Shown one piece after another: positions 34,203 through 44,106 of a DNA stretch of 64,000 nucleotides. The translations under genes were made by a program, and so were the position numbers. Each line of letters starts with the position of its first letter. Position 1 is the first letter of the stretch. Location: contig NZ_JAIVAM010000015.1 of NCBI RefSeq assembly GCF_020171845.1, positions 1 to 64,000 of the forward strand, read 5' to 3'. Origin of the DNA: Cytobacillus kochii (lineage in GTDB: Bacteria > Bacillota > Bacilli > Bacillales > Cytobacillaceae). Under the pieces are notes generated by a model. The model had not been told where the DNA came from and searched no databases. It saw only the letters and a list, made by a program, of their open reading frames with translations.

Positions 34203-36839
34203 TCATTCACTATTTTGTTCAATTTCATTTAGTTCCATTTCAGTAATGAGGACATCTCTTGGTTTACTGCCCCGATTTTCAGATACGAAGCCTTGTTCCT
34301 CCATCATATCTATTAAGCGTGCTGCTCTGTTATAACCAATTTTAAACCTTCTTTGTAACATAGAAGCGGATGCCGCCTGATGATCAATCACAAAATAACA
34401 TGCTTCAAAGAATAATTCATCTGTTTCTTCAGTTACTCTCGCTTTCTTTAATAACTCATCTTGTTCAAATAAATATTGTGGTTTCTGCTCTTTCCTAACA
34501 TGTGCTACGACATCATCAATTTCTTGATCAGAAACAAAAGTTCCTTGCAAGCGAACTGGCTTTGATGAACCGTTTTCTAAAAAGAGCATATCTCCTCTAC
34601 CCAAAAGCTTTTCAGCACCACTAATATCTATTATTGTCCGCGAATCCACTTGTGAAGAGACAGAAAAGGCAATTCTTGTTGGTACATTTGCCTTAATGAG
34701 ACCCGTGATAACATCAACTGACGGTCGTTGAGTCGCAATAATTAAGTGAATCCCGCAGGCCCTTGCCTTTTGAGCGATACGACAGATGGCTTCCTCAACA
34801 TCCGCTGGGGCCATCATCATTAAATCGGCTAATTCATCTATGACAATGACAATATACGGCAGTTTTTGATGGTATTGCTTATTTGCCTCTGCATAATCAT
34901 TGAAACGATTAATATCTCGTACGCCCGAATGAGCAAATAATTCATATCTTCTTTCCATTTCTTCTACTGCCCACTTCAGTGAGGCTGTTGCCGCCTTTAC
35001 ATCGGTTATGACCGGACTAACAAGTTGTGGTATTTGATTGTATGGTGCTAATTCTACCATTTTAGGATCAATGAGCAAGAGCTTTAACTCCTCAGGATCA
35101 GCTTTGTATAAAAGACTAATAAGAATAGAATTTATACAAACACTTTTACCAGATCCTGTTGCACCTGCAATTAAACCATGGGGCATTTTGCGTAAATCTG
35201 TGACAATTGGATCACCAGCAATATCTAGACCTAATACAGCAGTTAATGGTGATTCTGATTGCATAAACTCTTCACTATGAATGATTTCGCTAATTTGTAC
35301 AGGTCTACTCTTTTGGTTAGGCACTTCTATGCCTATCGCATGTTTTCCAGGGATAGGTGCTTCTATTCTAATATCCCTTGCAGCAAGACTGAGTTTGATA
35401 TCATCAGCTAGGTTTGTAATTTTATTTACTTTCACTCCCGGCTCTGGTTGCACTTCAAAACGAGTAACGGCAGGACCTTTCGTTACTTGTATCACATGAG
35501 CTCGGACATTGAAGTGATGTAGGGTGGCATTTAATAATTCCTCTTGTTCTAATAACCATTCTTCATCTGTGTCCATATTAACTGGAGGATCTAACAACCT
35601 CATAGATGGGAAGACATAATTAGGCAAATTTTCTTCTATTTCCTCATCTCTATAAAAGTCATTTTTTTTTACTTGTGACGATGGATCAAATGCTGCCGTC
35701 TCATTGACATTTAACTTTTTCTTATCCGATTGCAACATCATTACATTAAAGGGCAGATGACTCCGCTTCTGTGATTGATGAGACGATGTTCCAGTTTCTA
35801 TCTCTTCTTCCACATTGGCGTGAGCTTCTTCCATGCTATGTATGTTTGCTTGTCCTTCATCCTGTGCCTCATCTTCATACATCCGTTTTTCTTCAACTTC
35901 TTCATACTGATTCGAATAAGGAATGGATTTTTCAAGTGCGACAGCAGTTTGATCTTGTGAAACTGTTAGCTCATCTTCGACCTGAAAGGATGTTATCATT
36001 TGTTCCGGCTCATTGTTAGTCGTCACTATCGGGTCTTCTTCCACCCTCACACTCACTTGTTCCGGCTCATTGTTAGTCGCCACTATCGGGTCTTCTTCCA
36101 CCCTCACACTCACTTGTTCCGGCTCATTGTTAGTCGCCACTATCGGGTCTTCTTCCACCCTCACATCCACTTGTTCAGACTCATTGTTAGTCGCCACTAT
36201 CAGGTCTTCTTCCACCCTCACATTCACTTGTTCCGGCTCATCGTAAAGAGACAATTGATTGTATTGTTCTTCAAGTGAAGCAGATTCTTTTCTTCCACGA
36301 GCAATACCAAGATCATATTCAGTAGGTTCTATTCTTTCATACTGTTCAAGTTTCGTTTCCTCTTTTATTTGACTTTTCCTTTGACCAAAACCATATATAG
36401 GAGAGGGAATTTCTGATGGTTTAAATGGCCCAGCATTCAGCTTAATTTCTGTTTTTTTTACTTGTTTCTTTTCTATTGGACGATGATTTTCTTGCTGATT
36501 TTCAATATTTTCTTTTGTTGAATGATTTCTTCTTTGTCTTGTTTGAAGATTTTTGCTATCTTTTGGCTTTTCGTCTGCTAATTTATTTACACGTTCTCTT
36601 GGCTTTCTTCTTCCCCGTGTCTCATCTGGGATGAGAGGAAAACGAAATTCACCTTTTGGATATTGATAAATTACTTTTGCTTCTATCTCTCTATGTGTAT
36701 CATATGGTTCTTTAGCTTGAATTTTATTAGTGTTATTTGTAGGTTTCTCTTCTTGAGTTGTATTCGTTGGATTATATTCCTTGAACTCATCGGCATCATA
36801 GCCATTAAAGTAGGCTTTTATTCTTTTAAACCAATTCAT
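34203..36839 (-). CDS. sftA: DNA translocase SftA (soluble FtsK/SpoIIIE family)
   Basis: This 878-residue septum-associated DNA pump clears chromosomes from closing septa. It has no membrane segments. Its N-terminus is short and basic, and a long disordered linker (~40-390) includes a repeat of 19-residue units. The C-terminal motor carries Walker A G-A-T-G-S-G-K-S-V, Walker B I-V-I-V-I-D-E-L-A-D and A-T-Q-R-P-S-V-D-V, and then the winged gamma domain (F-K-I-G-Y-N-R-A-A-R-L-I-D). It is shorter than the ~950 residues of B. subtilis, mainly in the linker. Ribosome site AAGGAAGTTG. Confidence 0.95.
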   Translation of the reverse strand: MNWFKRIKAYFNGYDADEFKEYNPTNTTQEEKPTNNTNKIQAKEPYDTHREIEAKVIYQYPKGEFRFPLIPDETRGRRKPRERVNKLADEKPKDSKNLQTRQRRNHSTKENIENQQENHRPIEKKQVKKTEIKLNAGPFKPSEIPSPIYGFGQRKSQIKEETKLEQYERIEPTEYDLGIARGRKESASLEEQYNQLSLYDEPEQVNVRVEEDLIVATNNESEQVDVRVEEDPIVATNNEPEQVSVRVEEDPIVATNNEPEQVSVRVEEDPIVTTNNEPEQMITSFQVEDELTVSQDQTAVALEKSIPYSNQYEEVEEKRMYEDEAQDEGQANIHSMEEAHANVEEEIETGTSSHQSQKRSHLPFNVMMLQSDKKKLNVNETAAFDPSSQVKKNDFYRDEEIEENLPNYVFPSMRLLDPPVNMDTDEEWLLEQEELLNATLHHFNVRAHVIQVTKGPAVTRFEVQPEPGVKVNKITNLADDIKLSLAARDIRIEAPIPGKHAIGIEVPNQKSRPVQISEIIHSEEFMQSESPLTAVLGLDIAGDPIVTDLRKMPHGLIAGATGSGKSVCINSILISLLYKADPEELKLLLIDPKMVELAPYNQIPQLVSPVITDVKAATASLKWAVEEMERRYELFAHSGVRDINRFNDYAEANKQYHQKLPYIVIVIDELADLMMMAPADVEEAICRIAQKARACGIHLIIATQRPSVDVITGLIKANVPTRIAFSVSSQVDSRTIIDISGAEKLLGRGDMLFLENGSSKPVRLQGTFVSDQEIDDVVAHVRKEQKPQYLFEQDELLKKARVTEETDELFFEACYFVIDHQAASASMLQRRFKIGYNRAARLIDMMEEQGFVSENRGSKPRDVLITEMELNEIEQNSE
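36001..36243 (-). repeat. 57-bp tandem repeat within the sftA linker
   Basis: TGTTC occurs at 36001, 36058, 36115, 36172 and 36229, exactly 57 bp apart. This makes four full copies plus a partial, encoding 19-residue units around E-P-E-Q-V-S-V-R-V-E-E-D-P-I-V. Units are near identical at DNA level, so the tract is likely length-variable between strains. Confidence 0.92.
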
Positions 36840-36966
36840 TCTATCAACTTCCTTTTCTGTTCTAACTTACATTCTATCAGTAAACCTACTAAGAATGATA
36901 GCAATTATATAATCTGAGTTATCTTTGATAAGTTTTTGATATCATTGAAAAAGATGACACACAAAT

Positions 36967-36996
36967 GAAAAATGGACCGCCTATAGCGACCCATTT
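36967..36996 (-). terminator. ytpQ terminator
   Basis: On the minus strand AATGGGTCGC pairs with GGCGGTCCATT (one bulge) around TATA and is followed by T. Confidence 0.75.
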
Positions 36997-37002
36997 CCAT
37001 GG

Positions 37003-37812
37003 TTATTGTTTCTTTTTATTCTTGCCTAGAATAAATATTGGTTCTAACTCCCCATCTTCATATAAGAAAGACAGAGCTGTAATTGGTACATGACCACTTG
37101 CAAAAAAGCTCATTGTCATTTGCGCCAAGATATCGTATCCTGTTTCATTCATAATATCAGCAATAATTAATACATCTTGATGAGGAACAGCTACAGCCAT
37201 ATTTCCTTTGACCTTTGTCGCCATATTTTTGAGAAAAGACTCGTTTAAGATACGACTAGCATCATACCCATCTTTTTTATTGAGGAAATAAAAATCGTTG
37301 CCAGCTACTTGATCTATTTTCATTTCTGTTGAAAGCGACCGAACATTAAACTGAGCAACTTCTTTTATTCGCTCTTTTTCCCAGCCTTCTTTTTGAAGCA
37401 ATTTTTCATCAATTAATCGGTAAGTGCTCCCTAAGTCAAGCGCATAAAAAATTCGTGTTTCTGCGGTATGCTCATCATATACAAAGGGTACTTCATCACC
37501 TGTTTCTAGTGGAAAGGAAGTTGAGCGAATAACGGGAAAAATGTTTTTTTCTTTACCGGAAAAACGTTGTTCTCCTGTCATGGCTTCTAAGCCTTCTTCT
37601 ACATAATAAACAACCTCATCAATCGCTTTTTCCTTTTGCTCTTGATATCTCGCAACAATGCCAGGCAATTCTATCGTTATCCCTTTGCCAGTATGTTTAT
37701 TTTCTATACGTAATTGATCTTTTTCTCTATCGAAAGTCATTAGGCGATCCTCTTTATGAAGACGCTTTTCTAATTCCTCTTTCATACGCTTACTTGTCAT
37801 TTTATTCTTCAT
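37003..37812 (-). CDS. ytpQ: YtpQ, DUF1444 protein
   Basis: This 269-residue cytoplasmic protein has [12 protein letters not shown] near the start and conserved blocks [10 protein letters not shown] and N-V-R-S-L as in DUF1444/YtpQ. Function unknown. In B. subtilis ytpR (a tRNA-binding-domain protein) follows it; here sftA follows directly and ytpR is absent. AGGAGGGATAAG supports the start. Confidence 0.9.
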   Translation of the reverse strand: MKNKMTSKRMKEELEKRLHKEDRLMTFDREKDQLRIENKHTGKGITIELPGIVARYQEQKEKAIDEVVYYVEEGLEAMTGEQRFSGKEKNIFPVIRSTSFPLETGDEVPFVYDEHTAETRIFYALDLGSTYRLIDEKLLQKEGWEKERIKEVAQFNVRSLSTEMKIDQVAGNDFYFLNKKDGYDASRILNESFLKNMATKVKGNMAVAVPHQDVLIIADIMNETGYDILAQMTMSFFASGHVPITALSFLYEDGELEPIFILGKNKKKQ

Positions 37813-38164
37813 TCTTATCCCTCCTTACAGGGAAGATTTCGGTACTTAGTTTACACTAAAATGCACAGAAACAAAAGTGTCCCGCTTCATAACGGATGAT
37901 ATGGCTATTATCCATGTAGAACAAATATCTTCATCATCTATCCTATCAAAACAACCGGCCTATTTCGTGGGAAAAGCGAAAAAAGATATAAAGGAATGAA
38001 CAAAATACCATTTATCTGATTACAGGTTGGATTCATTTGCCCATTCAAACAAGATTGTCATTGATACAATTCGTGGTGTGAACAAGAAATAACACCGATT
38101 ATCTCCAAATTCATATTGTAAGAATAAAAAACGGCCCCTTATAAGGAGCCGTGCAAATCTATTT
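37813..38164. other. Gap between ytpP and ytpQ
   Basis: A terminator follows ytpP. A weak promoter candidate for ytpQ (TTGTTT then TAAACT near 37850-37880) lies on the minus strand. No gene is seen. Confidence 0.45.
38126..38152 (-). terminator. ytpP terminator
   Basis: On the minus strand CACGGCTCCTT and AAGGGGCCGT pair around TA, followed by six T. Confidence 0.85.
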
Positions 38165-38476
38165 TTAAAGCGCTGCAATAAATTGCTCAATTTCATCCTG
38201 TGTTTTACGATCCTTACTGACAAAACGACCAAGCTCTTTACCATTTTCGATAGCTACAAAGCTCGGAATACCGAAAATATCAATTTCCACACAAAGATCG
38301 ATGAACGCATCGCGATCTACATAAATAAATGTAAACTCTTTATACTTATCAGCTACTTCAGGCATAAACGGTTCAATAAACCGGCAATCCCCGCACCACT
38401 GTGCTGAAAACATTAAAATATATTTTCCGTTTTCCTTTAATTGCTCATATTCTTCCATTGACGCTAATTTTCTCAT
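38165..38476 (-). CDS. ytpP: Thioredoxin-like protein YtpP
   Basis: This 103-residue thioredoxin fold has the active site W-C-G-D-C-R and the cis-Pro loop G-I-P-S-F. The C-G-D-C redox pair differs from the C-G-P-C of TrxA, as in YtpP. It probably reduces disulfides or bacillithiol-mixed disulfides. Its ATG overlaps the stop of the upstream permease gene by one base (TAATG), so the two are translationally coupled. Confidence 0.9.
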   Translation of the reverse strand: MRKLASMEEYEQLKENGKYILMFSAQWCGDCRFIEPFMPEVADKYKEFTFIYVDRDAFIDLCVEIDIFGIPSFVAIENGKELGRFVSKDRKTQDEIEQFIAAL

Positions 38477-39504
38477 TATTTTTCATCTCCCATATCAAGC
38501 TTCATATCGCCGAATTTAATCCAGCCTTTTTTTCTCATATATTCTGATATTATCAAGCTAATGATTGCAGGTCCAATAAAATGTATTAAAATCACTTTTA
38601 ATAGTACAGTAAGATTAAATCCCATTGTTGTAAAAGTCATTATTTGGCCGACTAAGCCACTCGTACCCATCCCCGCACCAGCAGCAATACTTTCCATATT
38701 AAAAAAAATGATGCCAATTGGCGCAAGTAAAAGCCCTGCAATTGTGGGTGGGATGAGTATGAATGGATTTCTCATAATATTTGGCACCTGCAACATAGAA
38801 GTTCCTAGCCCTTGTGCAACAAGGCCACCAAATTTATTCTCCCTATAACTCGTGACAGCAAATCCAACCATTTGAGCAGCACAACCAATTGTTGCCGCTC
38901 CTGCAGCTATACCATTTAAATCAAGCATCATCGCAATAGCTGCTGCTGATATAGGGGCTGTTAAAGCGAGACCCATTAGTACAGCTACAATCATTCCCAT
39001 CACTAGCGGTTGCTGCTCTGTCCCCCACATAATCAATGCACCAAGATTTTTTATTCCAAGATCTATAAAAGGACCAATTAAAGTCGCTACACTATATCCG
39101 GAAAACACAACAACAAAAGGTGTCACAATAATATCAAGCTTTGTTTCCTTACTAATTAGTTTGCCTAGTTCAGTAGAGATGATTGCTGCAACAAAGCTAC
39201 CTGCTGGTCCACCTAATACCGCACCAGCAGCCCCACTTAATAAAGAAGCAAACAAGACGAGAGGAGGCGCTTTTAAACTATACGCAATAGCAACCCCAAT
39301 CGCAGGACCCATTAACCCCATCGCCATTGTACCCATTTCAATCATTACATTAGAAATCATGCCTAGTTGTAATTGTTCACCAATCGTCTTAATAATCAAC
39401 CCTATAATTAAAGTGGAGAACAATCCTAAAGCCATACTCCCCATAGCGTCTATAAAATATACTTTTAGAGACAGTTTTACTCCCTTCTTATTAAGAAAAG
39501 CGTT
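38476..39504 (-). CDS. PTS EIIC-like integral membrane protein (PTS_EIIC_2 family)
   Basis: This 342-residue protein is very hydrophobic, with about 9-10 membrane segments rich in Gly/Ala/Met (M-G-S-M-A-L-G-L-F-S-T-L; L-S-G-A-A-G-A-V-L-G-G-P). It resembles the EIIC-like family without EIIA/EIIB domains, whose substrate is not known. No PTS phosphorylation site is visible. The start at 39504 follows ATGGAGGATTT. It is coupled to ytpP by a TAATG overlap. Confidence 0.82.
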   Translation of the reverse strand, partial: NAFLNKKGVKLSLKVYFIDAMGSMALGLFSTLIIGLIIKTIGEQLQLGMISNVMIEMGTMAMGLMGPAIGVAIAYSLKAPPLVLFASLLSGAAGAVLGGPAGSFVAAIISTELGKLISKETKLDIIVTPFVVVFSGYSVATLIGPFIDLGIKNLGALIMWGTEQQPLVMGMIVAVLMGLALTAPISAAAIAMMLDLNGIAAGAATIGCAAQMVGFAVTSYRENKFGGLVAQGLGTSMLQVPNIMRNPFILIPPTIAGLLLAPIGIIFFNMESIAAGAGMGTSGLVGQIMTFTTMGFNLTVLLKVILIHFIGPAIISLIISEYMRKKGWIKFGDMKLDMGDEK

Positions 39505-39984
39505 CATAAGTATAAATCCTCCATCATTATGTTCATTTAACACCATATTATCTTATCACATGTAAAGACATATGTAATATCTATTTTTTTATTTCATTAA
39601 GATGTTAATAGAGGGAGTAAACAACCTTAAAGTTTTATACCATTCAAAAATCCAATGAATGGTATGACCATTTGTTTTTCTTCCAAAACATTCAGTAGAT
39701 ACTTGTCCACATTCTTTCTTCTTCTTCTCATATTCATACTTCAGTTGATGAAATAGTTAATACCATTAGAAATAGCCGTCATACAAGCCTGCTGATAATG
39801 AAATGAAATAGACTATCTACATACGCGATTGTAAAGGGTAACGATTATTTTTAGAAAGGATGAAGCATGGGAACAGAAAATGGCCATTTAGCACTAACAG
39901 TATCAAACAAAATAAGCAGTGCACATATTTTCACTATCAATCCATTTGATGTTAGAATAAGTAAAAGTGTAGAGGAGGAAGACA
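39505..39984. other. Intergenic region upstream of ytoQ
   Basis: A perfect inverted repeat, ATACCATTC at 39637-39645 with GAATGGTAT at 39657-39665, resembles a terminator or operator. A 52-codon ORF with a ribosome site begins at 39867. Confidence 0.5.
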
Positions 39985-40025
39985 ATGGAACTGAATGTAT
40001 ATTTAGCTGGGGAAATTCATTCTAA
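39867..40025 (+). CDS. Possible 52-codon ORF overlapping the ytoQ start
   Basis: The ATG at 39867 follows AGAAAGGATGAAGC and opens a frame that ends at 40025, inside ytoQ in another frame. The product starts M-G-T-E-N-G-H-L-A-L. It may be a coupling upstream ORF or chance; no family recognised. Confidence 0.25.
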   Translation: MGTENGHLALTVSNKISSAHIFTINPFDVRISKSVEEEDNGTECIFSWGNSF

Positions 40026-40431
40026 CTGGCGTGAAGAACTGAAGGATAAAGTCAAATCACTACAGCTACCGGTTCATTTTTTCGGACCTATGGAGAATCA
40101 CGATCGCAGTGACTTCATTGGAGAGGAGATCCTTGGTAAGCAGCCTAATGCTATTTTCAAAGACGAAGCAGCTTCAAATATCAATAATTTACGCACTGAG
40201 CTTTTATTGAAAAAATCTGATTTAGTGATTGCCTTATTTGGCGAAAAGTATAAGCAATGGAATACTGCTATGGATGCAAGTGCAGCTATCAACCAAAACA
40301 AACCGCTTATCCTCATTCGGCCAGAAGAACTCCACCACCCTCTGAAAGAATTATCAAGTAAAGCAAATGTTACAGTGGAAACGGTTAATCAGGCCATTAA
40401 AGTACTTTCTTATATTTTTGAGGAAAAATAG
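39985..40431 (+). CDS. ytoQ: YtoQ family protein
   Basis: This 148-residue protein has the conserved opening V-Y-L-A-G-E-I-H-S-N-W-R, F-F-G-P-M-E-N-H-D-R-S-D and D-L-V-I-A-L-F-G-E-K-Y, a nucleoside 2-deoxyribosyltransferase-like alpha/beta fold pattern. Function unproven. Length equals B. subtilis YtoQ. AGAGGAGGAAGACA precedes the ATG. Confidence 0.9.
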   Translation: MELNVYLAGEIHSNWREELKDKVKSLQLPVHFFGPMENHDRSDFIGEEILGKQPNAIFKDEAASNINNLRTELLLKKSDLVIALFGEKYKQWNTAMDASAAINQNKPLILIRPEELHHPLKELSSKANVTVETVNQAIKVLSYIFEEK

Positions 40432-40444
40432 TAGACTACTCCCT

Positions 40445-40480
40445 ACCTGCCACCATTCATGTGGTAGGTATATTTTTGAT
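40445..40480 (+). terminator. ytoQ terminator
   Basis: ACCTGCCAC pairs with GTGGTAGGT around a 7-nt loop, followed by ATATTTTT. Confidence 0.7.
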
Positions 40481-40517
40481 AAAGACTTTTGCATAAAACA
40501 CACCATATGTATCCCAT

Positions 40518-40553
40518 AAAAAAACCAGCCCTAAAATAAAATGGGCCGGTTAA
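40518..40553 (-). terminator. Terminator after the NTPase gene
   Basis: On the minus strand AACCGGCCC pairs with GGGCTGGTT (one G-U pair) and is followed by six T. Confidence 0.8.
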
Positions 40554-40569
40554 TTTATTGCGTAAGGCT

Positions 40570-41082
40570 TTATTCACCACTATTGCGATATTGCCATTGA
40601 CCATACAATAGCTTAACAAGATGGGTAAACATTTCTTCGCGGTTGATTTGATTTCCTGTAAATACTCCTATTGCTCCTTCTTGGCTACGGATATTATTTT
40701 TATTCGTAAAATCATCCATGACTGGTCCCAGTTCCTCACCTTCAATCAGACGCTGCGCTATAGAATCTGGTAAAAGAATTCTTGCTCCACCTGCAACAAT
40801 TGGCGTATGCCCTTCCACTGCAAGTGCACCCCAATTGCATAAGAATAGACCATAATCTGTTTGCTGTACACCACCTTCTAGGCCAATGCCAATGACTCCA
40901 TCGCCTTCATATAAGGCTCCCTTCGCCCTGTTAATTGCTCCTTGAATCGTTTCTTGATCAGTCATTGGTTGTTTAGCTACATTAGATGCAACATCAACAG
41001 CAATAACATCACTATTTTCAATAAAAATATTTTTAACGGCCTGTACTTTTGTAGGGTTTTTCGATCCAATATAGATCTTCAT
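40570..41082 (-). CDS. Inosine/xanthosine triphosphatase (YjjX/DUF84 family)
   Basis: This 170-residue housecleaning NTPase hydrolyses ITP/XTP and keeps non-canonical purines out of nucleic acids. The signature I-G-S-K-N-P-T-K-V-Q-A-V is at the N-terminus, and G-I-G-L-E-G-G-V carries acidic metal ligands. The start at 41082 follows AGGAGGGGCT; the longer reading from 41118 lacks a site. It is 113 bp after the ytoP stop on the same strand, with a terminator between. Confidence 0.88.
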   Translation of the reverse strand: MKIYIGSKNPTKVQAVKNIFIENSDVIAVDVASNVAKQPMTDQETIQGAINRAKGALYEGDGVIGIGLEGGVQQTDYGLFLCNWGALAVEGHTPIVAGGARILLPDSIAQRLIEGEELGPVMDDFTNKNNIRSQEGAIGVFTGNQINREEMFTHLVKLLYGQWQYRNSGE

Positions 41083-41149
41083 GATAGCCCCTCCTAAAAT
41101 AAATATATTAAAAATCATCCTGATATACTCATTGCCAGTGCAAAACTTA

Positions 41150-41175
41150 AAAAGGACCTCTTGTAAAGAAGTCCC
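41150..41175 (-). terminator. ytoP terminator
   Basis: On the minus strand GGGACTTC pairs with GAGGTCC around a 7-nt loop, followed by five T. Confidence 0.7.
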
Positions 41176-41194
41176 ATGTTACTTATTTGAAATT

Positions 41195-42268
41195 CTAACT
41201 GTTTTGACGAATGGTTTCAACTGTTGTGCGATCAAGTGATTTTATCAATGTGACAAGTAGTTCTTTCGCAGCAGCATAATCATCTATATGGATAATTGAA
41301 CCGTGCGTATGAATGTATCTTGAACAAATACCAACAACTGCACTTGGGACACCATTATTTGTTAAGTGAACACTACCTGCATCCGTTCCGCCAGGAGAAA
41401 CAAAGTATTGATATGGAATCTGATGACTTTCAGCCGTATCTAGAATAAATTCTCTCAAACCGCGATGTGTAACCATTGAGCGATCAAGTATTCTTAATAA
41501 TGTACCTTTCCCTAACTGTCCGAACTCGTCCTTTTTACCAGTCATATCATTGGCAGGACTCGCATCAAGCGCAAAGAAAAGATCCGGGTTAATCATATTA
41601 GCAGCTGTTTTTGCACCTCTTAAGCCTACTTCTTCTTGTACAGTCGCACCAGACCATAAATTAATAGGTAGTTTCTCATCTTTTATCTCCTCAAGCAATT
41701 CGATAGCAAGACCACACCCATAGCGATTATCCCAAGCCTTCGCCAAAATCTTCTTCGGATTCGCCATTGGTGTAAATGGACAAATAGGAACAATTTGTTG
41801 TCCTGGTTTGATACCGATTTCTCTTGCATCTTCTTTATTGTCAGCCCCGATATCAATCAACATATTCTTTATATCCATCGGCTTATTTTTTGCCGTATCA
41901 TCTAATAAATGAGGAGGAATAGAACCAATTACCCCAATTACCGGACCGTTAGCAGTCATAATCTGCACCCTTTGTGCTAATAATACCTGGCTCCACCAGC
42001 CACCTAATGTTTGAAATCTGATCATGCCATTATCTGTAATAGCAGTTACCATAAAACCTACTTCATCCATATGACCTGCAACCATAATCGTAGGATCTGT
42101 TTCAGCACCTTTTTTCACACCAAAAATACTTCCTAAATGATCTTGAACAATTTCATCTGAATATTTACTAAGCTCTTCTCTCATAAAATTTCTAACTAAG
42201 TGTTCGTTACCAGCTGCTCCGGGAAGTTCTGTTAATGTTTTAAATAGTTCTAAGGTCTTCTCATTCAT
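41195..42268 (-). CDS. ytoP: M42-family glutamyl aminopeptidase
   Basis: This 357-residue cytoplasmic dimetal aminopeptidase has metal and catalytic residues in [25 protein letters not shown] and A-L-D-A-S. H-G-S-I-I-H lies near the C-terminus. M42 enzymes form large tetrahedral complexes and trim short peptides. Length equals B. subtilis YtoP. An AGGAGTGGGAAA ribosome site precedes the ATG. Confidence 0.94.
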   Translation of the reverse strand: MNEKTLELFKTLTELPGAAGNEHLVRNFMREELSKYSDEIVQDHLGSIFGVKKGAETDPTIMVAGHMDEVGFMVTAITDNGMIRFQTLGGWWSQVLLAQRVQIMTANGPVIGVIGSIPPHLLDDTAKNKPMDIKNMLIDIGADNKEDAREIGIKPGQQIVPICPFTPMANPKKILAKAWDNRYGCGLAIELLEEIKDEKLPINLWSGATVQEEVGLRGAKTAANMINPDLFFALDASPANDMTGKKDEFGQLGKGTLLRILDRSMVTHRGLREFILDTAESHQIPYQYFVSPGGTDAGSVHLTNNGVPSAVVGICSRYIHTHGSIIHIDDYAAAKELLVTLIKSLDRTTVETIRQNS

Positions 42269-42469
42269 TATTTCCCACTCCTATTATTTGACTATATTGA
42301 ATCCTATGTATATTACCATTCTACATAACTTTTATGACGGGTGCCACCATTAGGAAAGTTAATTAGTTTTTAAATATTCAAATCTTTGCTAAGATAAAAG
42401 TGAAGCAATTAGCACTAGCAAAACATCTAAAAGATTATGTAGATACTTTTTAATAATGGAGGTTTAATT

Positions 42470-42781
42470 ATGAGTTGGAAATCATTTGTTTTAGGTGTAG
42501 GAGTCGGTCTTGTTGGAGGATATATTACGCGCGAAGTAATGACAGAGAAAATAGCAGCGTCACCTGAGAAGGCATTACAAAATGCGAAAGATGCCTTTAA
42601 GGAGAATGGGGAAATAAGTGGTTCATGGATTCATATGGAAAAAGAACCTTATCAAAAGGAAGAGTTAAATTATGAAGTGTATAAAGGCGGCATATCCAGA
42701 TATACTGGTGAAGATGTAAAACAATATGAATTTGTTGCCGATGCAAAAACAGGTGTCATTATTGACGCTTATCCTATTTAA
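42470..42781 (+). CDS. ytzB: Small membrane protein YtzB with PepSY-like domain
   Basis: This 103-residue protein has an N-terminal Gly-rich membrane segment (~3-22), then a soluble PepSY-like module ending F-V-A-D-A-K-T-G-V-I-I-D-A. Such modules may inhibit or modulate proteases outside the membrane; the role here is unproven. The ATG follows GGAGGTTTAATT. It is convergent with ytnP, with a hairpin (CATCGACGC/GCGTTGATG) at 42809-42829. Confidence 0.85.
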   Translation: MSWKSFVLGVGVGLVGGYITREVMTEKIAASPEKALQNAKDAFKENGEISGSWIHMEKEPYQKEELNYEVYKGGISRYTGEDVKQYEFVADAKTGVIIDAYPI

Positions 42782-42847
42782 TTTATTCCTAAATGAGCGC
42801 TGAGCCTCATCGACGCAGATGCGTTGATGGGCACAGGCATTCATTAT

Positions 42848-43690
42848 TTATTTGGCTCTTTTAATTTCTGCGATGATTTCTTTCCCCTCTTGATCCCATT
42901 TAACCGCTCGATAAAAAGCATCATGATAAAAACTAAACCAAGCTTCTTTTTCTAATCCAATTTTCATCCACTTTTGTTTTGCAGAGATAGAATCCATCGG
43001 ATAATCATCAAACGCCAATACCCATAGCACATTTTGATGCGCATGTGTTGGCATAATATCGGCCATATGTATAAGCAACTCTTCTTTTCCCTCAATGATA
43101 ATGATGCTATGTCCATCACTATGGCCGCCTGTGTGAATCATTTGAACAGGTCCCATACTCCATTCTTTATCAAATGTTATTACTTGTTCTTGTATACTCT
43201 GCCAATTTTCCTTCCAATATGTATTACGTGAGCGAATATTCGGATTTCTCATTTCATCCCATTCGATTTGTGAACAAATAATCTTCGCGTTCGGAAATAC
43301 AGAATGATAGGATTCTCCTTCTAATTTAGTCAAACCACAAGCATGATCAAAATGCATATGGGTCATAAGAACATAATCAATATCCGATGTTGTAAAACCT
43401 AGTTGCCTTAAGTCTTCCTCAATAAACGATTCTTCCCATGCACCGTAATTCCGCTTTTGTTTATCTGTAAACTTTCCAATCCCTAAACCGCTTTCAACTA
43501 ATAGCAATTGATCATTCCATTGTATGAGGATTGGATCTGTTCGTAGCTCAATTTGGTTATTTTCATTACTAGGATACTTTTTGGACCATAATGGCTTCGG
43601 AACGACACCAAACATCGCTCCCCCATCTAGATGATTGACACCACCACGAAGCCAAGTTAATTTTATATCGTCTATTTGTAAAGTCTCCAT
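42848..43690 (-). CDS. ytnP: Metallo-beta-lactamase-fold quorum-quenching lactonase YtnP
   Basis: This 280-residue MBL-fold hydrolase has the metal motif [10 protein letters not shown], then H-T-G-G-H-S-D-G-H and M-A-D-I-M-P-T-H. In B. subtilis YtnP degrades acyl-homoserine lactones and interferes with Streptomyces gamma-butyrolactone signalling. Length and motif order agree. The start follows AGGGAGGG. It is monocistronic. Confidence 0.9.
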   Translation of the reverse strand: METLQIDDIKLTWLRGGVNHLDGGAMFGVVPKPLWSKKYPSNENNQIELRTDPILIQWNDQLLLVESGLGIGKFTDKQKRNYGAWEESFIEEDLRQLGFTTSDIDYVLMTHMHFDHACGLTKLEGESYHSVFPNAKIICSQIEWDEMRNPNIRSRNTYWKENWQSIQEQVITFDKEWSMGPVQMIHTGGHSDGHSIIIIEGKEELLIHMADIMPTHAHQNVLWVLAFDDYPMDSISAKQKWMKIGLEKEAWFSFYHDAFYRAVKWDQEGKEIIAEIKRAK

Positions 43691-44106
43691 TCTTTTCCCT
43701 CCCTTTCACACCATTAGTCTATCATATTTACGCAATATTAAGAAATCTAATATTAAACAGTCTTCCATTAAAAAAAGAAAAAACAAGTTCAGTTGAGCCG
43801 CTGGGTATAGTCACTAAAAAACTGTGAAGTAAGGAAGAGAAATAGCGATTCATCGTTCACATAGAAGCTCTCTTTCCGTGACTTCCGTTACAGGCTCGAT
43901 ATTTACAATTTATCATTTTTCACCTTTATTCGACTTTGTACAGAACTCGTATTCTCTTCACTTTTTTTGAACACATACTCTTGTTATCCAGTCAACGCAA
44001 TGAAACATGATTAGAGAAGCGAAAAGGCCTTTATCACCAACACAACGTGACGATAAAGACCTATTACTATTTTCTGAGCCTTTCTTAGTGAAGTGGTATT
44101 TTCACC
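43691..44106. other. Intergenic region between ytnP and trmB
   Basis: Apart from the trmB terminator near its right end, no element or gene is recognised. Confidence 0.6.
44021..44061 (-). terminator. trmB terminator
   Basis: On the minus strand GGTCTTTATC pairs with GATAAAGGCC around a 16-nt loop, followed by TTTTC. Confidence 0.7.
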
